The notes beneath the pieces were generated by a model. It had not been told where the DNA came from. It saw only the letters and a list, made by a program, of their open reading frames with translations, and ran no database searches. Of a stretch of 41,533 bases of DNA, positions 8,438-15,188 are shown piece by piece; within the stretch, counting starts at the first letter, position 1; each line of letters starts with the position of its first letter. The stretch covers positions 1-41,533 of the forward strand of contig JAXDJJ010000024.1 in NCBI GenBank assembly GCA_034665745.1. Reading direction: 5' to 3'. Source of the stretch: JAXDJJ01 sp034665745. GTDB taxonomy: Bacteria > Actinomycetota > CADDZG01 > WHSQ01. The translations under genes were made by a program, and so were the position numbers.

Positions 8438-9199
8438 TCAGTCACAGCTCCCAAACGGCGAAGTAGAGAAACCGGGCACGGTAGCGAGGTCACTAGCGCT
8501 GAGTCTCTCGGTTGCGTTCAAGCTGCTATCCAGGACGAGCTTCGTTCCATCGGGTCGGAAGAACCTGTGGTCGACCCGATAGGTCTCAGCGGAATCCCCA
8601 ACCGGGATAGCCGCGACCAGGTGCACCAAGCCGTTGTCACCGCAATCGACTCCCTCGATGTGACCCACGCTTCCGCCGAAGGCGAAGAGATCTTGCCCCG
8701 TCTCCGCGAAGGGACCGGGTCCTTTCCCTTCCACGGCTATCTGCTCGAGACCTCGATCGGTCAGCGTGAAGGCCGCAACGAACTGGGTCGAGGCACCGGC
8801 CTCGACATTCACGATCGCCTCTAGGCCGGGGTCGCCGTTCAGCTCGACGAGTGAGCTGAGACTTGGAGCCGGCAAGGAGCGAGGGACGCCGGAAGGATCG
8901 ACCGCGGTCGAGTAGATAGCGTCCCCATCCCTCGCCGTCACCACAAGGAAGGACTTACATCCACGATCTCCTGCCGGATCGAGCGCGATCGTGACCTTGT
9001 CATCACTTCCATCTCCATCCACGTCCCCGGACGCTTCTTGGCCCGCAGGCGAAGTGTTCTCCGTCGCGGAGAGCTCGTTAGAGCAGTCAGAGCCCGGGAT
9101 GTCTCGTGGTCCGACAACGTCGACGCTCAGGCTGGACCGCTCACATGCGGTCAGCAGCAACGCGATGAGGATCAGGTGGACTGCGTGTTTCCTAGCCAT
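8438..9199 (-). CDS. putative lipoprotein with FG-GAP-like motif, unknown function
   Basis: A 253-residue exported protein. The N-terminus (MARKHAVHLILIALLLTAC) is a lipoprotein signal with lipobox LLTAC, so the mature chain would start at Cys19. The body contains GDVDGDGSDDKVTIAL, a calcium-loop motif like those of FG-GAP/VCBS repeats, and a later ELNGDPGLEAIVNVEAG segment of similar character, suggesting a beta-propeller-like or single-repeat domain. The start at 9199 lies inside the end of the upstream ABC-transporter gene (28-bp overlap). No later start would keep the signal peptide. It lies between the exporter and leuS, so it may be a surface component linked to the exporter. Function not recognised. 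Confidence 0.78.
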   Translation of the reverse strand: MARKHAVHLILIALLLTACERSSLSVDVVGPRDIPGSDCSNELSATENTSPAGQEASGDVDGDGSDDKVTIALDPAGDRGCKSFLVVTARDGDAIYSTAVDPSGVPRSLPAPSLSSLVELNGDPGLEAIVNVEAGASTQFVAAFTLTDRGLEQIAVEGKGPGPFAETGQDLFAFGGSVGHIEGVDCGDNGLVHLVAAIPVGDSAETYRVDHRFFRPDGTKLVLDSSLNATERLSASDLATVPGFSTSPFGSCD

Positions 9200-10956
9200 G
9201 ATCTGTACAGGCTCGCATACACGCCGCCTGCGGCAACCAACTCTCGGTGGTTGCCTCGCTCGACGATCTCGCCGCGATCGAACACCAGCACGTAGTCGGC
9301 CCGCTCGGCGGTACTCAACCTGTGTGCGATCGCAAGGGTCGTGCGACCCTCGGACAAGCGTTCCAGGGCTTGGGTCAACGCAGCTTCGGTTTCGGGATCG
9401 ACCGCGCTGGTTGCCTCATCGAGGATGAGCAAGCCCGGGTCGGCGATCTGCGCCCGCACCAGGGCAACGAGCTGGCGTTCGCCGACCGACAAGCTCTCTC
9501 CGCGCTCGCCGACCTGTGTGTCCAAACCGTTCGGTCGACGCTGGACCCATCCGGTCAGCCCGAGCGCCTCGAACGATGCTTCGACATCGGCGTCGGTGGC
9601 GCCATCGCGGCCGTAGCGGACGTTCTCTCTGATCGACGTGTCGAACAGGAACCCATCCTGGGGCACCATCCGGATCGCTTTGCGGCGCGACTCGGTTGCA
9701 ACCTCGCGAAGGTCCACTCCGCCGATAACGATGCGGCCTTCGTCTGGATCCGCCAACCGGCAGAGCAACTTCGCGAACGTCGTCTTCCCGCAACCGGTTT
9801 CGCCGACGATAGCCACGCGGCCCCCGGCGTACACATCCACATCGATGCCTTTCAGTACCAGGCCACCCTCTCGGTAGGAGAACTTGAGGCCTTCGGACGT
9901 CACGGCTAGGGGGCCGTCCGGAAGCTGCACACCTGGATCTGGCTCGACCACATCGATAGGGATATCGAGAACGCCTAGGACCTTGCGCCACGCCGCGATC
10001 GCGGTCTGCGTTTGATCGAACGTCTCGGCCATCTCCCCAACGGGCTGGAGGAAGAGACTCACGAGGAACATGAACGCGACGACTTCACCCGCGCTCATGC
10101 CCCACCCCGGCCCATAGGTGACACCGACGAAGAGAACCGCCGCCATGGCGACACCCCCGAAGAAATCGCTCATCGGCAAAGTGGTCGCCTGGTACTTGTT
10201 CGCGTTGATGATCGACTTGTACTGGGCGTTGATCGCGCCCTTCAAGCGTTGGTCCATCCGTTCGTCGTATCCGTAAGCGCGGATGACGGCAGCCCCCATC
10301 ACGCTCTCCGAGATCTCGGACAACGTGTTCCCCACTCTCGTTCTAACCTCTTCGTATGCCGCGAGCAGCCCGCGTTGGAGCCAGCGCATGATGAATACGA
10401 CGGGCAGGATCATGAAGACGACGACCAGCGTGAGGCGCCACGAGTAGGCGAACATCGCGATCAGGGTTCCGATCATCAACGTGCCCCCGAGGATCCAGGA
10501 CAACGCGCCCCACTCCATGAACTGCAGAAGCTGGTCGATATCCGATGTGACCCGCGTGACGTAGGTGCCCCTGCGTGTCGAGCTGTGTTCGGCGATGCTC
10601 AAGCGATGGATGTGCCCGAACACACGGGTCCGGAGAGACTTCAGGGCCAACTCCGACTTCGCCACCATCCGACGGAACGTCGCCCGGCCTGCGATGTAGA
10701 CGATCACCACGCCGACGGCGGCCAGAGCGCACCACGTGTAGACGAAGTGCGGCCGGAAGCCATGCACCAGGCCCTTGTCCAGGATCTGTTGGATGAGGAT
10801 CGGGACCATCAGACTCCCGAGCGAATAAGCCATGGCCAGCCCGATCGTGTAACCGAGGCCCTGACGCATCTCTTTGCTGTCGGCTAGCCCTCGCTTCAAG
10901 ATCTTGAACGCGCCGGATACGGGCTTGCCGCCGTGGCTGCTTTCCCACCAGGTCAT
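9172..10956 (-). CDS. ABC exporter half-transporter (membrane + ATPase), subunit with consensus Walker B and H-loop
   Basis: A 594-residue type IV ABC exporter subunit: six-helix membrane domain (about residues 30-330) and nucleotide-binding domain (about 345-594). Walker A is GETGCGKT (385-392), Q-loop VPQDGF, Walker B ILDE (511-514, catalytic Glu present) and switch His AHR (H545). The signature motif departs from LSGGQ and reads LSVGERQ (489-495). It overlaps the upstream half-transporter by ATGA (10953-10956), and the two should form a heterodimer. The altered signature pairs with the degenerate Walker B and H-loop of the partner, giving one consensus and one degenerate ATP site. Substrate unknown (drugs, lipids or peptides are typical). 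Confidence 0.93.
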   Translation of the reverse strand: MTWWESSHGGKPVSGAFKILKRGLADSKEMRQGLGYTIGLAMAYSLGSLMVPILIQQILDKGLVHGFRPHFVYTWCALAAVGVVIVYIAGRATFRRMVAKSELALKSLRTRVFGHIHRLSIAEHSSTRRGTYVTRVTSDIDQLLQFMEWGALSWILGGTLMIGTLIAMFAYSWRLTLVVVFMILPVVFIMRWLQRGLLAAYEEVRTRVGNTLSEISESVMGAAVIRAYGYDERMDQRLKGAINAQYKSIINANKYQATTLPMSDFFGGVAMAAVLFVGVTYGPGWGMSAGEVVAFMFLVSLFLQPVGEMAETFDQTQTAIAAWRKVLGVLDIPIDVVEPDPGVQLPDGPLAVTSEGLKFSYREGGLVLKGIDVDVYAGGRVAIVGETGCGKTTFAKLLCRLADPDEGRIVIGGVDLREVATESRRKAIRMVPQDGFLFDTSIRENVRYGRDGATDADVEASFEALGLTGWVQRRPNGLDTQVGERGESLSVGERQLVALVRAQIADPGLLILDEATSAVDPETEAALTQALERLSEGRTTLAIAHRLSTAERADYVLVFDRGEIVERGNHRELVAAGGVYASLYRSWLGNTQST

Positions 10957-12710
10957 GCGCTTGCCCTTTCATATGCGCGCACCATCGCGTCGTAAGCGGG
11001 GTAGCGAAGGAGCTCGATGTGGTGTCCTTCGGCCGCGATCCGACCGTTCTCGAGGAACAGAACCCGATCGGCAAGGGAGATCGTCGACACTCGGTAGGCG
11101 ATGACGATCAAGGTGGTCGATAGGTCGTTGCGCAGTCCTTCAAGGATCGCGTGCTCGATCGTCGGGTCCACGGAGGAGGTTGCGTCATCGAGGATGAGGA
11201 GACGGGGGTTCGACAACAGGGCCCGCGCAAGGGCAACCCGCTGGCGCTGGCCACCGGACAACGTCACTCCCCGCTCGCCGACGACGGTCTCGTAACCCTG
11301 GGGCAAACGCTCGATGAAGTCATGTGCCTGGGCCAGTTTCGCAACGCGCTCTACCTCGTCCCGCGTGACGGTCCGCTCGAGCGAGATGTTCTCGAGGATC
11401 GTCGTAGCGAACAGGAAGCTCTCTTGGAACACAACGGATGCGTTGTTACGCAGCTCGTGGGTCGCGACCTTGCGCAGGTCGATCCCGCCCAGCTCGATGG
11501 TCCCTGAATCCGGATCGGCGAGACGGACGAGGAGCTCTGACAACGTGGACTTACCGGATCCCGTCGATCCGACCAAGGCGACCGACTCGTTCGGTTCGAT
11601 GTCGAACGAGATGTCGGACAGAACAGGGTGACCGCCGTAAGCGAACGACACTCCATCGGCTCGGACCCGCAAGGGGCCACTGGGCAGGTTCGCGCCGTCT
11701 ACGACGTCCGCCAGCGTGCTCTTCTCTTGGAATACGGCCTCGAGACGGTCACGACCGACCACTGCTCTCGGCATGTCGCTTAGTACCCACCCGATCAAGC
11801 GCATCGGGAATGCGATGAGTTGGAAGAGGCTGACGAACTGCACCAGAACACCGATCGTCACGTCGCCCGTCGAAACGCGCCACGATCCCATCGCCAGCAG
11901 GACGATGATGCCGAGGTTAGGGATGCCGTCGAAGGCGGGTTCGAATCCCGCGCGCAGCTGACCGAACTCGACTCTGTGACGGCGAAGCTCCTCCGCCTTG
12001 GCCTCTAGTCGCTGCACCTCCTCGGCTTCGCGACCAAGTGTCTTGACGACAAGCGCCCCATCGAAGCTCTCGTGAGCGACCGCGGATACCCGTCCCATCG
12101 CGTTCTGCGCCTTCGATGCCGGTGGTTCGACCCGCACCCCGAATAGGCGGTTGAGGACGGTCATCACGGGCATGACCAGCAGCCCGATCAGCGCTAGGAA
12201 CGGGTCCGTGACGATCAATGCGCCCGTTGCGAACACGATCAGCAAGATCGCTGCGGTCGAGAACGGCAGGGGGTGAAGGATGTCGGTCGCGGCCTCGACG
12301 TCGGCCTCGGCGTGCGCGAGCAGTTCACCGGCCGATTGCGACCGGTGATAGGCCAGGGGGAGCCGCCGGTAGCTGTCGATGACGCTGGTCCGGAGGGAGC
12401 GCTGAACCCGGGCCGCGGTCAGCCCCGCGAAGTACCTGCGGATGACGATCGCGGCACACCTCAACAGGGCCACGCCGAGCACCCCCGCGACGCCCCACAG
12501 GACGGTTCCGCGAGGAACCCCTCCATCGAATGCGGGCACGATGATCTTGTCCGTCACCTTGCCGAGCACGACCGCGCTCGCCACGGTCGCGGCCGCGAAC
12601 ACCCCGGCCCCCGTCACGGCGATCGTGAAGGGGCCTGGATGCATCCGTATGTAGCTCCAGATAACTCGTAACCCGCGCGACAGCACGGATCGATCAGGCG
12701 TAGTGCTCAA
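10953..12710 (-). CDS. ABC exporter half-transporter, subunit with degenerate Walker B and H-loop
   Basis: A 585-residue half-transporter with membrane domain (about residues 25-320) and ATPase domain (about 340-585). Walker A GSTGSGKS (381-388) and signature LSGGQRQ (484-490) are normal. Walker B ends LILDD, so the catalytic Glu is Asp509, and the switch His is replaced by Tyr539 (IAYRVST). This is the usual sign of a heterodimeric exporter in which one ATP site is largely non-hydrolytic (as in TM287/288 or BmrCD). The start codon is TTG at 12710, with AGAGGA a few bases upstream. It is the first gene of a unit with the partner subunit and the lipoprotein. A small GCGTCC-AGAT-GGACGC hairpin lies at 12727-12742 in the leader. 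Confidence 0.93.
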   Translation of the reverse strand: MSTTPDRSVLSRGLRVIWSYIRMHPGPFTIAVTGAGVFAAATVASAVVLGKVTDKIIVPAFDGGVPRGTVLWGVAGVLGVALLRCAAIVIRRYFAGLTAARVQRSLRTSVIDSYRRLPLAYHRSQSAGELLAHAEADVEAATDILHPLPFSTAAILLIVFATGALIVTDPFLALIGLLVMPVMTVLNRLFGVRVEPPASKAQNAMGRVSAVAHESFDGALVVKTLGREAEEVQRLEAKAEELRRHRVEFGQLRAGFEPAFDGIPNLGIIVLLAMGSWRVSTGDVTIGVLVQFVSLFQLIAFPMRLIGWVLSDMPRAVVGRDRLEAVFQEKSTLADVVDGANLPSGPLRVRADGVSFAYGGHPVLSDISFDIEPNESVALVGSTGSGKSTLSELLVRLADPDSGTIELGGIDLRKVATHELRNNASVVFQESFLFATTILENISLERTVTRDEVERVAKLAQAHDFIERLPQGYETVVGERGVTLSGGQRQRVALARALLSNPRLLILDDATSSVDPTIEHAILEGLRNDLSTTLIVIAYRVSTISLADRVLFLENGRIAAEGHHIELLRYPAYDAMVRAYERASA

Positions 12711-12726
12711 AAGGTCCTCTCAAGTG

Positions 12727-12742
12727 GCGTCCAGATGGACGC
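12727..12742. repeat. short inverted repeat upstream of ABC exporter operon
   Basis: GCGTCC-AGAT-GGACGC, a perfect 6-bp stem with 4-nt loop, lies 17 bp before the TTG start of the exporter operon. It could be a leader hairpin or a small operator. There is nothing else to support a function, and six-base stems arise often by chance in GC-rich DNA. Confidence 0.3.
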
Positions 12743-12847
12743 GCCGAAGATGGCTCGAATGAACGGGCGGCGGCCGGCAGGGCAACGCCTATTGTGCGAC
12801 ATCTCAGAGCGGATGTGAACCACGAAAGCGCGTCTTCTGGAAGGTTG

Positions 12848-12920
12848 TGGACCCGGCCGGGATCGAACCGGCTACCCCTTCCATGCCATGGAAGTGCTCT
12901 ACCAAGTGAGCTACGGGCCC
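12848..12920 (-). tRNA. tRNA-Ala (anticodon GGC)
   Basis: The minus strand folds into a complete 73-nt cloverleaf: acceptor GGGCCCG/CGGGTCC, D-arm GCTC-loop-GAGC, anticodon stem CTTCC/GGAAG with loop ATGGCAT (anticodon GGC), five-base variable region GGGTA, T-arm GCCGG-TTCGATC-CCGGC and discriminator A. The third acceptor pair is G-U (G3:U70), the identity element for alanyl-tRNA synthetase, which confirms alanine. CCA is not encoded (A is followed by CAA). It is divergent from arsR. Confidence 0.97.
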
Positions 12921-12969
12921 TTCGAGTTCGGCAGTCTACGAGGTGGGTGGCCGTCGCAAAGCCCTCGAA

Positions 12970-12997
12970 AATTGTTCGACCAAAGTGTCGAACAATT
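12970..12997. promoter_or_regulatory. perfect 11-bp inverted repeat between tRNA-Ala and arsR, possible operator
   Basis: AATTGTTCGAC, a 6-nt spacer (CAAAGT), then GTCGAACAATT: arms match exactly. It lies in the divergent interval, about 50 bp upstream of the tRNA-Ala 5' end and about 70 bp before the arsR operator. There is no T-run on either side as an intrinsic terminator would have, and no gene ends here. A binding site for a dimeric regulator is the best guess. The half-site order (GTTCGA then TCGAAC) is the reverse of the actinobacterial LexA box. Confidence 0.5.
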
Positions 12998-13068
12998 CGG
13001 CAGGGTGTTCCACGCAGGCATCGGACCCAGACGGGGACGGATCATCCTCACGCTAGATAGATGGCCGT

Positions 13069-13092
13069 CTATATTGACAGATGTCGATATAG
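13069..13092. promoter_or_regulatory. ArsR-type operator overlapping the arsR promoter
   Basis: An imperfect palindrome with 11-bp arms and a 2-bp centre, CTATATTGACA-GA-TGTCGATATAG, has only one mismatch. It includes a perfect -35 hexamer TTGACA at 13074-13079; a possible weak -10 (CACTAT, 13097-13102) follows after 17 bp. ArsR/SmtB repressors bind AT-rich palindromes of this size over their own promoter and leave DNA on binding As(III), so autoregulation of arsR-arsM is inferred. If that -10 is used, transcription would begin at about 13109-13110, giving a leaderless message from the second ATG. Confidence 0.72.
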
Positions 13093-13100
13093 GTGCCACT

Positions 13101-13454
13101 ATGCGGCCCATGGATGAACTCGAGCTTGCCCCCGTCGCTTGTTGCGCGCCTCTTTCCGAGGCCACTATCTCGGCCGACGAGGCTGGGGCGGCAGCAGAGC
13201 TGTTTAAGGCGCTCGCTGACCCCACTCGGATCTTGATCCTCAATCGCCTTCTCTCGTCTGATGACGCGGTGTGCGTGTGTGAGTTCAACGAAGATCTCGA
13301 TCTCTCGCAGCCAACCGTGAGCTTTCACCTCAAGAAGCTGGTGAACGCAGGCCTCTTGGCTCGTGAGCAGAGAGGCACGTGGGCCTATTTTTCGGTCAGA
13401 CCAGAAGCCATGAACCAGTTGTCCGAGTTGTTCAAGACGAAGGAGTCCGTGTGA
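13101..13454 (+). CDS. arsR: ArsR-family arsenic-responsive repressor
   Basis: A 117-residue winged-helix repressor. Core motifs are LFKALADPTRILILNRLL (about residues 35-52), the metal loop DDAVCVCEFNEDL with CVC matching the ELCVCDL As(III) site of ArsR, and the recognition helix LSQPTVSFHLKKLVNAGLL. An extra Cys pair (ACCAPL) near the N-terminus is also seen in actinobacterial ArsR proteins and may add thiol ligands. ATGs at 13101 and 13110 are both possible. Neither has a Shine-Dalgarno, and the promoter geometry would favour a leaderless start at 13110. The stop overlaps the arsM start by one base (TGATG), so the two genes form one unit under the operator at 13069-13092. Confidence 0.93.
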   Translation: MRPMDELELAPVACCAPLSEATISADEAGAAAELFKALADPTRILILNRLLSSDDAVCVCEFNEDLDLSQPTVSFHLKKLVNAGLLAREQRGTWAYFSVRPEAMNQLSELFKTKESV

Positions 13455-14209
13455 TGAGCGAAGTCCGAGAAGAAGTTCGTCAGCGTTACGCAGAGGCTGC
13501 GATCGCGGTCGAGACCGGCACGAACGATTCCGCGGCGCAAGCGTCCTGTTGTGGTCCTGAATGTTGTGGGGGCGAGCAAGATGTCTTCGGAGCGAAGCTC
13601 TACAAGGACCTGGACACGTCTGAGGTGCCAGATGCAGCGATGCTCGCCAGCCTCGGCTGCGGCAATCCCCTAGCGGTCGCCGACCTCAACGAGGGTGACT
13701 ACGTCCTCGACCTCGGTTCCGGTGGCGGGATCGACGTTCTCTTGTCCGCCAAACGCGTCGGAACAAGCGGAAAGGTCTACGGCCTCGACATGACCGACGA
13801 GATGCTCGAGTTGGCCAACAAGAACAAAGCCGAGGCAGGCGCTACGAACGTCGAATTCCTCAAGGGATTCATCGAAGAGATCCCCCTCCCCGACTCTGCA
13901 GTGGACGTCGTCATCTCGAACTGCGTCATCAATCTCTCATCGGACAAGAACGCGGTGTTCCACGAGATGGCGCGCGTTCTCAAGCCTGGCGGACGCGTCG
14001 GTGTCAGCGATGTCGTGGCGGATAACGAGCTCACACACGAACAGCGAGCCGAGCGCGGTAGCTACGTCGGTTGTATCGCGGGTGCATTGTCGTTCGAGGA
14101 ATACGAAGCTGGGTTGAAAGACGCTGGCTTCGATGCGATCTCGATCACGCCGACCCACTCGGTGACCGACGGCATGCATTCGGCGATCGTCAAGGCGACT
14201 AAGAACTAG
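13454..14209 (+). CDS. arsM: arsenite methyltransferase
   Basis: A 251-residue SAM-dependent methyltransferase that methylates As(III) to methylated, partly volatile arsenicals. The SAM motif is LDLGSGGGID (85-94), followed by VYGLDMTDEMLE (108-119). Cysteines placed like the three arsenic ligands of ArsM proteins are C69 (ASLGCGNP), C157 (ISNCVINL) and C207 (YVGCIAGAL). A CCGPECC cluster at 32-38 is also typical of bacterial members. The ATG at 13454 overlaps the arsR stop and begins MSEVREEVRQRYAEAA, where homology starts. The 3' end overlaps the convergent gene at 14199 by 11 bp. No arsenite pump or arsenate reductase is next to it. Confidence 0.95.
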   Translation: MSEVREEVRQRYAEAAIAVETGTNDSAAQASCCGPECCGGEQDVFGAKLYKDLDTSEVPDAAMLASLGCGNPLAVADLNEGDYVLDLGSGGGIDVLLSAKRVGTSGKVYGLDMTDEMLELANKNKAEAGATNVEFLKGFIEEIPLPDSAVDVVISNCVINLSSDKNAVFHEMARVLKPGGRVGVSDVVADNELTHEQRAERGSYVGCIAGALSFEEYEAGLKDAGFDAISITPTHSVTDGMHSAIVKATKN

Positions 14210-14828
14210 GCGGCGGAGAGCTAGGCGGCGGACCCGACTCTCCCCCATCACCACCAGGGGCACCGCCCCCACCACCACGGCGACGGCGACGTCCCCGTCG
14301 ACGACGTCGACCCGGAGCACCTTCCCGTGCAGGCCCCGTTTCTCCGGCAGCTCGGAGGGATGGGGCCTTCTCACGTTTCGGCCCGCCATCCACTGCCGGG
14401 GCACGCCCTGCATCCGCAGATTCGCGCGCGGGCGCATCCGCCGGAGCGGTTCGCTCGCGGTCGCGCTCTTCTGCAACCTTCAATGTGATCCTGAACTCCT
14501 GGGGGTACTGCGGAACACCATGCTCGGACTGGAGATCACCGATCACTTGTTCCAAGGTCGTTCCGTCGGGCGGAAGCGTCAGCGTCTCCGGTCGTTCGCG
14601 AGGAAGAGCTCTGACCAGATCTTCGGATGACTTCGGCGATGACGTCTGGCGATCGCCACCACTGCGTCCCCTGCGCCGGCGATTGCGGCCGCGGCGGGAC
14701 GAGGTCGGACCGCCACCACCTTCAGGCTTGGGACCTTGGCTCTGGGCCGCGGTCTCGCGTTTCGGCTGGCCTTCGCCGCCACCGGCTCCAGGCCTGCGAC
14801 GCCTACGTCGCCGCCCGCGTCCGCTCAT
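14199..14828 (-). CDS. Arg/Gly/Pro-rich, largely disordered protein of unknown function
   Basis: A 209-residue basic protein with low-complexity ends. The N-terminus carries a run of Arg after MSGRG, followed by Gly/Pro/Arg-rich stretches. The C-terminal part has further Arg blocks, a Gly run and a final PPPSSPPPSS encoded by a 15-bp direct repeat. Only the middle (about residues 68-118: EDLVRALPRERPETLTLPPD, EQVIGDLQSEHG, EFRITLKV) looks able to fold. It starts inside the end of rsfS (26-bp overlap), so it is probably made from the same transcript. Basic RGG-like ends suggest RNA or ribosome binding, but this is inference. The opposite strand is also open over much of this GC-rich region, so the gene is likely but not certain. 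Confidence 0.62.
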   Translation of the reverse strand: MSGRGRRRRRRRPGAGGGEGQPKRETAAQSQGPKPEGGGGPTSSRRGRNRRRRGRSGGDRQTSSPKSSEDLVRALPRERPETLTLPPDGTTLEQVIGDLQSEHGVPQYPQEFRITLKVAEERDRERTAPADAPARESADAGRAPAVDGGPKREKAPSLRAAGETGPAREGAPGRRRRRGRRRRRGGGGGAPGGDGGESGPPPSSPPPSS

Positions 14829-15120
14829 CTTGTTCCCATCCCTCTTCGAATTCGGTTATCGGTGCGTCGGCCCACAGTCGTTCCAGGTCGTAGTACTCCC
14901 GGTCCTCCTTGTGAAACACGTGAACCACGAAGTCCACATAGTCGAGCAGCACCCATCGTCCTTCTCTCTCTCCCTCACGGCGGAAGGGCTTGATGCCCTT
15001 ATCGCTCGAGAGGGCCTTTTGGACCTCTTCGGCGATCGACTTCACTTGGCGATCGGAACCGCCACTACAGATGACGAAATAGTCGGTGATCACAAGCTGC
15101 TTGGAGACATCGAGGATCAC
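14803..15120 (-). CDS. rsfS: ribosomal silencing factor RsfS (start codon uncertain)
   Basis: RsfS binds ribosomal protein L14 and blocks subunit joining when nutrients are short. The frame contains ILDVSKQLVITDYFVICSGG, QVKSIAEEVQ, REGEREGRWVLLDYVDFVVH and LERLWADAP, all characteristic. Starting at GTG 15120 gives 105 residues but lacks the family's first helix. That helix is encoded directly upstream in the same frame (15121-15189: SDLVLAAATAASSKKAERIV), yet no ATG, GTG or TTG exists between it and the previous in-frame stop at about 15318. Either a rare start codon is used, the protein is shortened, or the sequence carries an error. It directly follows the LytR_C gene, whose stop is at 15189. 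Confidence 0.9.
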   Translation of the reverse strand: MILDVSKQLVITDYFVICSGGSDRQVKSIAEEVQKALSSDKGIKPFRREGEREGRWVLLDYVDFVVHVFHKEDREYYDLERLWADAPITEFEEGWEQDERTRAAT

Positions 15121-15188
15121 GATTCGTTCGGCCTTCTTGGATGAAGCAGCAGTAGCCGCGGCGAGAACGAGGTCCGAGCCGGGCGTGC

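Noticed and set aside
12970..12997. LexA/SOS box
   Set aside because: The half-sites are in the reverse order and spacing of the actinobacterial TCGAAC-N4-GTTCGA box, and no SOS gene is adjacent.
12848..14209. Integrative element inserted at tRNA-Ala
   Set aside because: No integrase, transposase or duplicated tRNA 3' end was found; the arsRM cassette is too small and simple to call an island.
14485..15144. 219-codon plus-strand frame opposite rsfS and the Arg-rich gene
   Set aside because: rsfS is secure on the minus strand, and the plus-strand product shows no conserved segment.
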